Assembly (NCBI GenBank): GCA_900315425.1
Contig: OMZA01000008.1
Coordinates: forward strand, 1 to 64,000
Length of the DNA stretch: 64,000 nt
Origin: an uncultured Eubacteriales bacterium
GTDB taxonomy: Bacteria > Bacillota > Clostridia > Lachnospirales > Lachnospiraceae
Direction: 5' to 3'
Shown here: positions 27,247 to 36,410 of the stretch, piece by piece
Layout: the number at the start of each line of letters is the position of its first letter
Numbering within the stretch: the stretch's first letter is position 1
Translations under genes and position numbers: made by a program
The notes under the pieces: model-generated
What the model was told of the DNA's origin: nothing
What the model saw: the letters and a program-made list of their open reading frames with translations, nothing else
Databases searched by the model: none

Positions 27247-28092
27247 ATGAGCGGAAAACTATACTTATGTGCCACTCCTATAGGAAATCTGGAAGATATA
27301 ACATACAGAGTTATAAGAACACTTAAAGAAGTGGATATAATAGGAGCTGAGGATACCAGAAACAGTATAAAACTTTTGAACCATTTTGACATACATACAC
27401 CTATGACAAGTTATCATGAATATAATAAAGTTGATAAAGCCAGATATTTAGTAGGAGAGATTCAAAAAGGAAAAAATGTAGCAATTATAACAGATGCAGG
27501 AACTCCGGGAATATCAGATCCGGGAGAGGAAATCTGCAGGCAGTGTGTTGAAGCGGGAATAGAAGTGAGCTCCCTACCGGGACCTGCAGCATGTATAACA
27601 GCTCTTACAATGTCAGGTCTACCAACAAGGAGATTTTCTTTTGAAGCATTTTTGCCAAGGGATAAAAAAGAAAGACAGATGATTCTTGAGGAATTAAAGG
27701 CGGAGACTAGAACAATAGTTATGTATGAGGCACCTCATCGTTTAAAGGATACTCTAAAAGAGTTATTAAAACACTTAGGAAATAGAAAAATTTCCCTTTG
27801 TCGTGAGATTACCAAGAAGTATGAAGAAAACATTTATACAACCATAGAGGATGCAATTAAAATGTACGAAGTTAATGACCCTCGTGGAGAATATGTTTTG
27901 GTAATTGAAGGAAGAGACAGAGAAAAAGATGAGATAGAAAAACAAAATAATTGGATGAATATGGAATTAACAGAACACATGAATCTATATCTGGAGCAGG
28001 GGATGGATAAGAAGAGCGCCATGAAACAGGTGGCAAAGGACAGAGGAGTGTCCAAAAGAGATGTTTATAATGAACTATTAAAAGAAGAGTGA
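27247..28092 (+). CDS. rsmI: 16S rRNA (cytidine1402-2'-O)-methyltransferase
   Basis: 281 residues of the tetrapyrrole-methylase fold. Seen motifs are LYLCATPIGNLEDITYR, GAEDTRNS, ITDAGTPGISDPGE and SLPGPAACITALTMSGL. It methylates the ribose of C1402 at the decoding site. ATG 27247 is chosen over an upstream TTG because AAGGAG (27233-27238) is eight bases before it and the conserved start follows at once. A bidirectional hairpin ends the gene. Confidence 0.95.
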   Translation: MSGKLYLCATPIGNLEDITYRVIRTLKEVDIIGAEDTRNSIKLLNHFDIHTPMTSYHEYNKVDKARYLVGEIQKGKNVAIITDAGTPGISDPGEEICRQCVEAGIEVSSLPGPAACITALTMSGLPTRRFSFEAFLPRDKKERQMILEELKAETRTIVMYEAPHRLKDTLKELLKHLGNRKISLCREITKKYEENIYTTIEDAIKMYEVNDPRGEYVLVIEGRDREKDEIEKQNNWMNMELTEHMNLYLEQGMDKKSAMKQVAKDRGVSKRDVYNELLKEE

Positions 28093-28096
28093 TTAA

Positions 28097-28126
28097 AAGG
28101 GACTGCGGCATATGCCACAGTCCCTT
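28097..28126. terminator. Bidirectional terminator between rsmI and the CoA ligase gene
   Basis: A near-perfect palindrome, AAGGGACTG...CAGTCCCTT with GGCA/TGCC inside, has GTTTTATA on the plus side and TTTTAAT on the minus side. It serves both converging genes. Confidence 0.88.
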
Positions 28127-28139
28127 GTTTTATAGGATA

Positions 28140-29378
28140 TTACTGGAATCTTTCGTCAATAACACGTTTTGATTTCTTTTCGGATCTAGGAAGGACACCT
28201 AATTCAACCACTTTAACTATAGGTGTAAATCCAATCTTTGCTTTTACAGCCTGAGACACTTTAGTTGCCATATCTGCAAAGTCCACATGACCGGTTGTGG
28301 CCTCAACGTAGATACGCATTGTGTCACGACCATCAAGGTGAGAGATACGAATCTGATATTCACTGGATAAGTCTTCAAAGGTTCCAAGAATCTCTTCGAT
28401 TTGTTTAGGGAATACATTTACACCTTTAATCTTCATCATATCATCAGAACGTCCCATAACTGTATCTATTCTAGGATATTTACAACCACATGCACATTCT
28501 CCAGGAATAATTCTGGATATATCGTGAGTTCTAAAACGAATAAGAGGAGCACCTTCTTTAACCAGGGTGGTGATAACTATTTCACCCCACTCCCCGTCTG
28601 GAACGTTTTCTCCAGTTTCGGGGTTGATAATTTCAAGGTAAAGGTAGTCGTCCCAATAATGCATGCCACATTCATATTTACAACTAATTCCAATACCTGG
28701 TCCATATATTTCCGTAAGGCCGTAAATATCGTAGATTTCAATTCCTAACTCACCTTTAATACGGTTACGCATCTTCTCGCCCCAGCGCTCGGAACCAATG
28801 ACACCTTTCTTTAAATGTATCTTATCCTGAATGCCTTCTTTGGCAATTTCTTCTGCTAAGAGAAGGGCATAGGAAGAAGTGGCGCATATTACAGTACTTT
28901 TCATGTCTTCCATGAATTGAAGCTGTTTCTTGGTATTGCCGGGTCCCATTGGTATAGCCATGGCACCGAGTTTTTCTACGCCGTTTTGGAAACCAATACC
29001 AGCAGTCCACAGGCCGTAGCCTGGTGTAATCTGGACTCTGTCCTTGTTGGTGATGCCGGCTGTTTCGTAGCATCTTTTAAACATTTCGCCCCAGTCATCA
29101 ACGTCTTTTGCTGTGTAAGGGATGATAACAGGAGTTCCGGTGGTACCTGATGATGAGTGGATTCTTACAACCTCTTCTTCGGGAACGGCCATAAGTCCTA
29201 AAGGATAGGCATCTCTAAGGTCCTGTTTTTGGGAAAATGGAAGTTTTAAAAATTCTTCCTGGGAAGTAACCTGGGATATACCGGCCTCTTCTAGTCTCTT
29301 TCCATAAAAATTGTCGGATTGTATCAGGCGTTTTACCTGATTATTTACCAGTTCTAACTGTTCTTTACTAATCTGCAT
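28140..29378 (-). CDS. paaK: Phenylacetate-CoA ligase-type adenylate-forming enzyme
   Basis: A 412-residue acyl-adenylate enzyme of the PaaK family, with HSSSGTTGTP (nucleotide loop), YGLTEIYGPG, and the C-terminal GRSDDMMKIKGVNVFP hinge, where the late catalytic lysine region begins. It forms arylacetyl-CoA from acid, ATP and CoA, or runs in reverse to conserve ATP. It is the last gene of a minus-strand operon with indolepyruvate oxidoreductase, whose product is arylacetyl-CoA, so the reverse direction, giving ATP, is plausible in amino acid fermentation. Confidence 0.88.
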   Translation of the reverse strand: MQISKEQLELVNNQVKRLIQSDNFYGKRLEEAGISQVTSQEEFLKLPFSQKQDLRDAYPLGLMAVPEEEVVRIHSSSGTTGTPVIIPYTAKDVDDWGEMFKRCYETAGITNKDRVQITPGYGLWTAGIGFQNGVEKLGAMAIPMGPGNTKKQLQFMEDMKSTVICATSSYALLLAEEIAKEGIQDKIHLKKGVIGSERWGEKMRNRIKGELGIEIYDIYGLTEIYGPGIGISCKYECGMHYWDDYLYLEIINPETGENVPDGEWGEIVITTLVKEGAPLIRFRTHDISRIIPGECACGCKYPRIDTVMGRSDDMMKIKGVNVFPKQIEEILGTFEDLSSEYQIRISHLDGRDTMRIYVEATTGHVDFADMATKVSQAVKAKIGFTPIVKVVELGVLPRSEKKSKRVIDERFQ

Positions 29379-29398
29379 AAGCTTACTCCTTTTAAAAA

Positions 29399-29971
29399 CT
29401 ATTGTATGTAATTTAAAGCCTTATCATTAACTTCCCAAAGTTTCTCAGGTAGTCTTAGGTGAAGGGCGTGTCTGATATCTTCGGTATCCAAACCCAGTTC
29501 CCCGGATTTTACTGCAGCACCTAAAAGTAACACGTTAAGGACCTTGGAATTGCCAATATCCTCAAGGGCTTTGGAGGAATCTACAATGGTTAAATTAGAG
29601 ACCTGATTCTCTAAGTATGACACCATATCGTCGGCGTTATACGTGCTAAGGCCAATCATCGCACTTACAGGATGGATAGGTCTTGAGCTACACACAACGG
29701 CGCCACCTTTTTTTAAAAATGGTAATTGTCTAACAGTCTCTCCTGGTTCGAAACCGATGATAAGATCTGCTTCGCCTTTTCCAATTAAAGGACCATTGAT
29801 GTCATCGCCTAATCTTACGTGGCTAAAGACGCTGCCACCTCTTTGGGCCATACCAATGGTTTCAGCTGTTTCTACGTGAATGTTTTTGCTCATGGCAGCA
29901 GCGGCAATGAGCTTGGAAGCAAGGATGGTTCCCTGACCACCGACTCCACAGAGAATGATATTTTTACTCAT
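29399..29971 (-). CDS. iorB: Indolepyruvate:ferredoxin oxidoreductase, beta subunit
   Basis: 190 residues of the gamma-type 2-oxoacid oxidoreductase domain: NIILCGVGGQGTILASKLIA, ETIGMAQRGGSVFSHVRLG and GEADLIIGFEPGE. The start is ATG at 29971-29969, inside the last codons of iorA (eight-base overlap), with GGAGGTGGTGG ahead. It partners IorA in oxidative decarboxylation of aryl pyruvates. Neighbouring ligase uses the CoA ester. Confidence 0.93.
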   Translation of the reverse strand: MSKNIILCGVGGQGTILASKLIAAAAMSKNIHVETAETIGMAQRGGSVFSHVRLGDDINGPLIGKGEADLIIGFEPGETVRQLPFLKKGGAVVCSSRPIHPVSAMIGLSTYNADDMVSYLENQVSNLTIVDSSKALEDIGNSKVLNVLLLGAAVKSGELGLDTEDIRHALHLRLPEKLWEVNDKALNYIQ

Positions 29972-31790
29972 TTCCACCACCTCCTGATATAGCATTTACA
30001 GGGCAAACTTGTTGACAAAGGGTGCAACCTGTGCAAAGACTTTCGTCGATAAATGCTTTATTGTCCTTAAGAATAATGGCAGGACAGCCAAGTTCTTTAA
30101 TGCATTTGCCACAGGATATACATTTATTAGGGTCCACATGGGCTTTGCCACTGGTTGGTTTGTATTTAACGATACAAGGGGATTTGAAAATAATGCATTT
30201 AACCCCTGGTTCGTTGGTAATACGTTTTACAGCTTCTACTGAAGCCTTTAGGTTTAAAGGATTCAGGGTTTCAACGGTTTTTAGGCCAATGGCTCTAAGT
30301 ACCTTTTCAATGCTTACGGCATCTACCACATCCCCCATAAGCGTCTTGCCGGTTCCTGGGTGAGGTTGATGTCCAGTCATGGCAGTGGTGGAATTGTCCA
30401 ACACAACTAATGTCATGTCTGCTTGATTATAAAATGCATTGATAACTCCTGTGATACCAGAAGCAAAAAATGTGGAATCTCCAACAAAAGCAAAGGCCTT
30501 GGTGTCAGGTTCAATTCTTGTAACTCCCTGGGCAATGTTAATGCCTGCACCCATACAAAGGCAGGTATCCGTCATGTCTAATGGTTTGGCATTGCCTAAG
30601 GTATAACAACCAATGTCTCCACAGTATATGGTTTTTTGGTTCTTCATAGCCTGTTTTATAGCGTAGAATGAGGCTCTGTGTGGACAGCCTGCGCATAGAA
30701 CCGGTGGTCTCACTGGAAGTTCTGGTGGAGCAGGGAGGTCTGATAACTTGTCGCCAGATAAATCCATATCAAGGAATTTGGATAAATCATCTCTAACTGA
30801 CTCAATGGTATTCTCACCTGAGGCTTTAACATCTCCTGTAAGTTTTCCTTTGATGGTAACCTTTAAGTTATGTCGGCCCACTATCTCTAATAGAGCTCGT
30901 TCAATAACAGGATCTAATTCTTCGACGCAAAGGACTTCGTCAACATCCTGCAAAAATTCCAAAGCCAAATTTTCAGGAAATGGAAAAGGTGTGGCAACCC
31001 TGAGAATCTTTGTATTTAAAGTATCTCCAAAGGCATCCTTTGTATAGGAATAATTAATTCCTTGGGTAGCTATAGCTTTTCTGCCTGAATAGTTGTTGGC
31101 AATGTCTATAAAATTTCTCTTATAGTTTGAAAATGTATCTCTAAGATTTAAGTTGCGCTCCTCAATAAGGGCGTGATTCTTAACGGAAAGTCTAGGGAAA
31201 ATAACCCATTTTGAAGCGTCTTTAACAAATCCCTCAATTTCTGTCTTGTAATAATCCTCAGGTTCTTTTACTTCAATGGATTCGTAACCGTGGTCTACAC
31301 GGGTTGTAGGTCTAAAGAAAACTGGAGTGTGGTATTTCTCAGAAAAATCAAAGGCCTCCTGAATCATTTCGTAAGCTTCGTGAACAGAACCTGGATCAAA
31401 AACTGGAACCTTGGAAAATATTCCAAAAGTTCTGGTGTCTTGTTCTGTTTGGCTAGATATAGGGCCAGGGTCATCGGCTACAACAATAACCATGCCGCCT
31501 TTAACGCCTATGTATTCTAGGCTCATTAAGGGATCAGAAGCAACATTTAATCCAACCTGTTTCATGGTTACCAAGGCTCTAGCACCGGTATAGGCGGCTC
31601 CTGCAGCCACTTCCATTCCGGCCTTTTCGTTGATAGACCACTCCACGTACACATTGCCAGGGTTTCTTTTAGCAATGGTTTCAAGAATTTCTGTGGATGG
31701 AGTGCCGGGATAGCCAGCGGCAACGTTTACGCCGGCGGCAATGGCACCAAGAGCAATGGCTTCATTACCCATTAAAAACTCTGTATGCAT
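29964..31790 (-). CDS. iorA: Indolepyruvate:ferredoxin oxidoreductase, alpha subunit
   Basis: A 608-residue thiamine-diphosphate enzyme. The N-terminal pyrimidine-binding part has MGNEAIALGAIAAGVNVAAGYPGTPSTE; the C-terminal half has the TPP loop GDSTFFASG and two [4Fe-4S] motifs, CISCGKC...C and CTGCTLCQQVCP. It converts aryl pyruvates from Trp, Phe and Tyr to arylacetyl-CoA with ferredoxin reduction. ATG at 31790 is chosen because AGAGGA lies before it; an upstream in-frame ATG at 31826 lacks a site. A possible minus-strand extended -10 lies at 31825-31830. Confidence 0.94.
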   Translation of the reverse strand: MHTEFLMGNEAIALGAIAAGVNVAAGYPGTPSTEILETIAKRNPGNVYVEWSINEKAGMEVAAGAAYTGARALVTMKQVGLNVASDPLMSLEYIGVKGGMVIVVADDPGPISSQTEQDTRTFGIFSKVPVFDPGSVHEAYEMIQEAFDFSEKYHTPVFFRPTTRVDHGYESIEVKEPEDYYKTEIEGFVKDASKWVIFPRLSVKNHALIEERNLNLRDTFSNYKRNFIDIANNYSGRKAIATQGINYSYTKDAFGDTLNTKILRVATPFPFPENLALEFLQDVDEVLCVEELDPVIERALLEIVGRHNLKVTIKGKLTGDVKASGENTIESVRDDLSKFLDMDLSGDKLSDLPAPPELPVRPPVLCAGCPHRASFYAIKQAMKNQKTIYCGDIGCYTLGNAKPLDMTDTCLCMGAGINIAQGVTRIEPDTKAFAFVGDSTFFASGITGVINAFYNQADMTLVVLDNSTTAMTGHQPHPGTGKTLMGDVVDAVSIEKVLRAIGLKTVETLNPLNLKASVEAVKRITNEPGVKCIIFKSPCIVKYKPTSGKAHVDPNKCISCGKCIKELGCPAIILKDNKAFIDESLCTGCTLCQQVCPVNAISGGGGNE

Positions 31791-31897
31791 TGTAAAATCC
31801 TCTTTTCTGTATTCTTCTAAAAACATTTTAACACTTATTGATAAATATTTGCAGAAAAAATGAGAAATTGTGGGATGAAACCTAAGAATAGGTAAAA

Positions 31898-31926
31898 TTG
31901 ATTTATGCCCCTATCAATGTTATAAT
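31898..31926 (+). promoter_or_regulatory. gdpP promoter placed at the start codon
   Basis: TTGATT (31898-31903), 17-bp spacer, TATAAT (31921-31926). Transcription would begin about 31932-31933, only two or three bases before the ATG at 31935. Confidence 0.75.
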
Positions 31927-31934
31927 CATCTAAT

Positions 31935-34064
31935 ATGGAAAATAAAAAAAGTAACAAAAACAAAAGAAAACAAAATATTGATAACACTGGAATAAACAAA
32001 GAGAATAAGGCAGAGATTACAAAGGAAGAGAGTAAAGTTAAGAAGCCCAAATTTAAGGAGAGGGTTCCAAAATATTTTCTCACACCTATGTATTTTGCAC
32101 TCATGTTGGTTCCATTTGCAGTATGGTTTGGTTATCATGATTTAATGTTGGGAATAATAGTCGGAGGAGCTGTCGTTGCCTATCTGTTATTTGCATTAGG
32201 TTTTTACTATTATTGTAAAAGTAGGTTTAATCAGGAATTAGTGGATTTTGCCATGGACTACACTCAGGTTCAAAAGAAAATGATAAAGGAACTTGAGATT
32301 CCATACGGTTTGATAGATACCAATGGAAAATTTTTGTGGGGAAACAAAGCACTTATTTCCGTATGTGATATATCCAATCTTAAATACATTTCGGATGTGT
32401 TTGACGAAATTGATGTGGATAAGCTAAAACCCGGAACAACAGAGAAGGAAAAAATAATTGTCAATTATAATAACAAAACCTATAGGTTCGAGTATAGTTT
32501 CATTGGAATGGATGATAAGCCGGAATCAGAAGATGAAACTAATTACGTTATAGCAATCTACTTGTTTGATGAAACAGATATTAGAAAACTCTCTAAAGAG
32601 AACTATGAACAGAGAATGGTTTGTGGACTTATTTATATCGACAATTACGAAGAGGTATTAGCATCTGTAGAAAGTGCAAGAAGTTCTTTGCTTATTGCTC
32701 TTATTGAAAGAAGAATCAATAAATATTTTTCCGGATATAATGCCTTGGTTAAGAAACTTGAAAAAGACAGATATCTTATTATTATTAAACAAAAATATAT
32801 ATCAATGCTTCAAAGTAATAAATTCTCCATCTTAGATGAAGTTAAAACCGTTAATGTTGGAAATGAAATGGCTGTAACTTTAAGTATGGGCTTTGGTGTA
32901 AATGGTGTTGATTACAAAGAAAATTATGAACTTGCAAGAATTGCCATGGACTTCGCTTTAGGCCGTGGTGGAGATCAGGCGGTAGTTAAAGCTGGAGAAA
33001 AGACTTATTTTTATGGTGGTAAGTCAAAGCAGGTTGAAAAGAATACCAGAGTTAAGGCTAGAATTAAGGCTCATGCATTGAGAGAACTTATGTATTCCAA
33101 GGATAAGGTTATGATTATGGGACATACCCTTGGAGATACGGATTCATTTGGTTCAGCAGTAGGTATTTATAGAGCTGCTATAACCATAGGAAAAGAAGCT
33201 CATATTATTATAAATGAGAGAACATCCTCTATAAAACCATTGTTAGAGCAATTTGAGAAAAGCGATGAGTATCCGGAAGATATGGTTATGACTAGCGATG
33301 AAGCGCTGGATGAAGATTACGATAGAGAGAAGACATTGGTGGTTATAGTTGATATAAGTAGAAGAGGACGATTGGAGTGTCCGGAACTTTTAAACAAAGT
33401 TAAGGACGTTGTAGTATTAGATCATCACAGAAAGAGTAGTGATACCATTGAAAATGCAGCTCTTTCATATATTGAACCATCAGCATCTTCCGCATCGGAA
33501 ATGGTAGCAGAGATTCTGCGGTATTTTGAAGATGGATTGAAACTTAGAGCTATAGAAGCAGATGCCATGTATGGCGGAATTATGATTGATACCAACAATT
33601 TTTCTAATAAAGCAGGAGTAAGAACTTTTGAAGCTTGTGCATTTTTAAGAAAATGTGGAGCGGATGTAACTAGGGTTCACTCTATGTATAGAGAAAGCTT
33701 TGAAGATTTCAGAGTAAAGGCTTCAGCTATAAGTCAGGCAGAATCATACAAAGAAAGATTTGCCATGACAGATTGTCCATCCAAAGGAGTTGATAGTCCA
33801 ACGGTTCTTGGAGCCCAGATTGCCAATGAATTGCTAGACATCAAGGGAGTAAAGGCATCGTTTGTATTTACAAATTACAACGAAAAAATATATATCAGTG
33901 CCAGATCCACAGGAGAAGTAAGTGTACAGCTTATTATGGAAAAACTTGGTGGTGGCGGACACATTGATATAGCAGGAGCTCAGTTGGAAGATTCCACCAT
34001 AGAGGAAGCTAGAGATTTGGTTAAACGCACTATTAAAGAAATGGAAGAAAACAAAGAATTATAA
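31935..34064 (+). CDS. gdpP: Cyclic di-AMP phosphodiesterase GdpP
   Basis: A 709-residue membrane enzyme that hydrolyses cyclic di-AMP. It has a long charged N-terminus, two membrane helices (about residues 52-95), a PAS-like domain, a degenerate GGDEF domain, and a DHH/DHHA1 module with MGHTLGDTDSFGSA near 394, VVLDHHR, and GGGGHIDIAGA near 673. No ribosome site is seen before the ATG, and there is no other methionine before the first membrane helix, so translation may be leaderless. It leads the gdpP-rplI-dnaB cluster common in Firmicutes. Confidence 0.95.
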   Translation: MENKKSNKNKRKQNIDNTGINKENKAEITKEESKVKKPKFKERVPKYFLTPMYFALMLVPFAVWFGYHDLMLGIIVGGAVVAYLLFALGFYYYCKSRFNQELVDFAMDYTQVQKKMIKELEIPYGLIDTNGKFLWGNKALISVCDISNLKYISDVFDEIDVDKLKPGTTEKEKIIVNYNNKTYRFEYSFIGMDDKPESEDETNYVIAIYLFDETDIRKLSKENYEQRMVCGLIYIDNYEEVLASVESARSSLLIALIERRINKYFSGYNALVKKLEKDRYLIIIKQKYISMLQSNKFSILDEVKTVNVGNEMAVTLSMGFGVNGVDYKENYELARIAMDFALGRGGDQAVVKAGEKTYFYGGKSKQVEKNTRVKARIKAHALRELMYSKDKVMIMGHTLGDTDSFGSAVGIYRAAITIGKEAHIIINERTSSIKPLLEQFEKSDEYPEDMVMTSDEALDEDYDREKTLVVIVDISRRGRLECPELLNKVKDVVVLDHHRKSSDTIENAALSYIEPSASSASEMVAEILRYFEDGLKLRAIEADAMYGGIMIDTNNFSNKAGVRTFEACAFLRKCGADVTRVHSMYRESFEDFRVKASAISQAESYKERFAMTDCPSKGVDSPTVLGAQIANELLDIKGVKASFVFTNYNEKIYISARSTGEVSVQLIMEKLGGGGHIDIAGAQLEDSTIEEARDLVKRTIKEMEENKEL

Positions 34065-34119
34065 GTATTAATTTATTTGAAACACACAGACATCAGGATA
34101 AACAGTAAAAGGAGACGTT

Positions 34120-34566
34120 ATGGAAGTTATATTACTTGCAGATGTTAAGCCTTTAGGAAAAAAAGGCGACATAGTTTCTGTTAATGAAGGATATGCCAGA
34201 AATATGCTTTTTAAGAAAAAATTAGCAGTTGAGGCAACAGCGGCTAACAGAAATGATCTTAAGTTAAAAAATAAAAATGATGCAAAAGTAGCTGCCGAGA
34301 AACTTGCAGCAGCTAAAGCACTAGCAGAAAAAATAGATAAATCTACGGTAACTATCGCTATCAAAACCGGAGAAAATGGAAAGACATTTGGCTCTATCAG
34401 TTCAAAGGAAATCGCGACAGAAGCCAAGTCTCAGTTGGGATTAGATATAGATAAAAAGAAGATAGTCCTTGCTGAAACTATTAAAACTATAGGAACTCAC
34501 AAAGCTAAGATTAAATTACATCCTGAAGTACAGGCTGAACTTACGGTAAAAGTTACAGGATTATAA
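34120..34566 (+). CDS. rplI: 50S ribosomal protein L9
   Basis: 148 residues. N-terminal [30 protein letters not shown] is the L9 signature, then the long connecting helix rich in Ala and Lys, and the C-terminal domain. AAAAGGAGA precedes the ATG. Between gdpP and dnaB, as usual. Confidence 0.97.
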   Translation: MEVILLADVKPLGKKGDIVSVNEGYARNMLFKKKLAVEATAANRNDLKLKNKNDAKVAAEKLAAAKALAEKIDKSTVTIAIKTGENGKTFGSISSKEIATEAKSQLGLDIDKKKIVLAETIKTIGTHKAKIKLHPEVQAELTVKVTGL

Positions 34567-34585
34567 TTAAGGGCAGGTAAACCCA

Positions 34586-35950
34586 ATGGAAGAAACATTG
34601 ATAAAAAAAATAATGCCTCACAGTATAGAAGCGGAGCAGTCAGTAATTGGCTCAATGCTGATGGACGAGGAGGCTATTGAAATAGCAAGTGAGATTGTCA
34701 CAGAAGATGATTTCTATGGTAATCAGTACAAGTTATTATACAAAGCTATTCAGAATCTCCATAAAGAGGGCAGTGCTGTTGATATAGTCACTCTTCAGGA
34801 ACGTTTAAAAGCTATGGATGTCCCTGAACAGTTTATGAGCATTAAGTTTTTACGAGATATTGTAAGTGCTGTGCCAATTTCAGGAAATGTTAAGGAATAT
34901 GCTAAAATTATAAAAGAAAAAGCAGTTCTTAGAACTCTTATAAAATCTAATGAGAAAATTACAGGTGATTGCTACACCGGAAGAAAAAATTTAGATGAGA
35001 TATTGGATGAAACTGAAAAAAGTGTATTCAAACTCATGCAAAACAAAAATGCCGGTGAAATGGTACCAATTAGAGATGTGGTTATTAATGCTTTAACTAA
35101 AATGGAGATGGCATCAAAGACGACAGGCCAGGTTACTGGTATACCTTCCGGATTCACCGACTTAGATTACAAAACCACGGGCTTTCAAAATTCTGACCTT
35201 GTGCTTGTAGCAGCCAGACCGGCGATGGGAAAGACATCCTTTGAATTGAACATTGCAGAATATATGTGCTTTAACAAGAATAAAACGGTAGCATTGTTTA
35301 GTTTGGAAATGTCAAAGGAGCAGTTAGTTAACCGTCTCCTGTCCATGGAGTCAGGTGTGGATTCTCAAAAAATCAGAACCGGTAATTTAGATGATAGCGA
35401 CTGGGAAAAGATTACAGAAGCGGCAGCAACAATTGGTGATTCTAACATGATAATTGATGACACTCCGTCAATATCAATAGCTGAGCTTCGTTCTAAATGT
35501 AGAAAATATAAGATAGAATTTGGTTTGGACATTGTTCTTATTGATTACCTTCAGCTTATGACCGCAGGAGGTAAGGTGGAAAGCAGACAAAATGAAATCT
35601 CTGAAATCTCTAGAGCCTTAAAGGCTCTTGCAAGAGAATTAAATATTCCGGTAATAGCCTTATCCCAGCTTAGCCGTGCTGTAGAAAAAAGAGATAAGAA
35701 TGATAGACGACCTATGTTATCAGATCTCCGTGAATCTGGAGCCATCGAACAGGATGCCGATATGGTAATGTTCTTATATAGAGATGATTACTATAATCCA
35801 GATACAGAAAAAAAGGGAATAGCAGAAGTTATTATTGCAAAGCAAAGAAACGGTCCAATTGGAACTGTGGAGTTGGCATGGCTTCCACAATTTACAAAAT
35901 TCAGAAACCTGCCAAGGGAAAGAGATAAGGCATTGCTTAATAATTCATAA
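34586..35950 (+). CDS. dnaB: Replicative DNA helicase
   Basis: 454 residues, the standard length, with no intein. N-terminal domain begins MPHSIEAEQSVIGSMLMDEEA; the RecA-like motor has ARPAMGKTSFELNIA as P-loop (about residue 210), ALFSLEMSKEQL, DIVLIDYLQLM as Walker B, and SDLRESGAIEQDAD. Hexameric helicase of the replication fork. Next downstream is the SRP RNA promoter. Confidence 0.97.
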   Translation: MEETLIKKIMPHSIEAEQSVIGSMLMDEEAIEIASEIVTEDDFYGNQYKLLYKAIQNLHKEGSAVDIVTLQERLKAMDVPEQFMSIKFLRDIVSAVPISGNVKEYAKIIKEKAVLRTLIKSNEKITGDCYTGRKNLDEILDETEKSVFKLMQNKNAGEMVPIRDVVINALTKMEMASKTTGQVTGIPSGFTDLDYKTTGFQNSDLVLVAARPAMGKTSFELNIAEYMCFNKNKTVALFSLEMSKEQLVNRLLSMESGVDSQKIRTGNLDDSDWEKITEAAATIGDSNMIIDDTPSISIAELRSKCRKYKIEFGLDIVLIDYLQLMTAGGKVESRQNEISEISRALKALARELNIPVIALSQLSRAVEKRDKNDRRPMLSDLRESGAIEQDADMVMFLYRDDYYNPDTEKKGIAEVIIAKQRNGPIGTVELAWLPQFTKFRNLPRERDKALLNNS

Positions 35951-35973
35951 GATTTAGACAAGGTCTCATAATC

Positions 35974-36002
35974 TTGACATGCTAAAGAAATTCAGATATA
36001 CT
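35974..36002 (+). promoter_or_regulatory. SRP RNA promoter
   Basis: TTGACA (35974-35979), 17-bp spacer, TATACT (35997-36002); close to consensus, as fits a highly expressed RNA. Confidence 0.9.
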
Positions 36003-36030
36003 TTCTAAGCATGAAAAATGTCATAACCTT

Positions 36031-36293
36031 TCCGTGCAGCTGGGGAGATGGCGGTGCCCTGTACCTGCAACCCGCCTTAGCAGGAGTGATATCCCGCCCC
36101 GGGGGCAAACTGTAGGGCTGCCCTTTGCAAGTGGCGTTGACGTTTAGGTCTTGCGCAACAGATCCTTATGAATCGTGTCAGGTCAGGAATGAAGCAGCAC
36201 TAAGTAAGAACTTCTGTGTGCCGTGAGGTAGCCTGGGCTGAGTTAACTACAAAGGTAACGCTTATGGACTGTTTTCAAAGCGGGATGCACGGA
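36031..36293 (+). ncRNA. ffs: Signal recognition particle RNA, large bacterial type
   Basis: About 263 nt. Ends pair as TCCGTGCA (36031-36038) with TGCACGGA (36286-36293). The highly conserved domain IV, with GTCAGGTCAGGAATGAAGCA, is at about 36178-36197, and the upstream half carries an Alu-like 5' domain, the large form found in Bacilli and Clostridia. It binds Ffh to target membrane proteins. Transcription probably starts near 36010 and the 5' end is trimmed. Confidence 0.93.
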
Positions 36294-36312
36294 TTTAAAT
36301 AATAAAAATCAT

Positions 36313-36344
36313 AATAACTTCCAGTACAACTGGGAGTTATTTTT
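36313..36344 (+). terminator. SRP RNA terminator
   Basis: AATAACTTCCAGT (36313-36325) pairs with ACTGGGAGTTATT (36329-36341) with one G-T pair, followed by TTT. Confidence 0.9.
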
Positions 36345-36410
36345 GAATATGAGAATGGATTCAAGTCCATTCTTCTTCCTAATTCCATAACTTTGCAGAA
36401 AGGAAAAATC

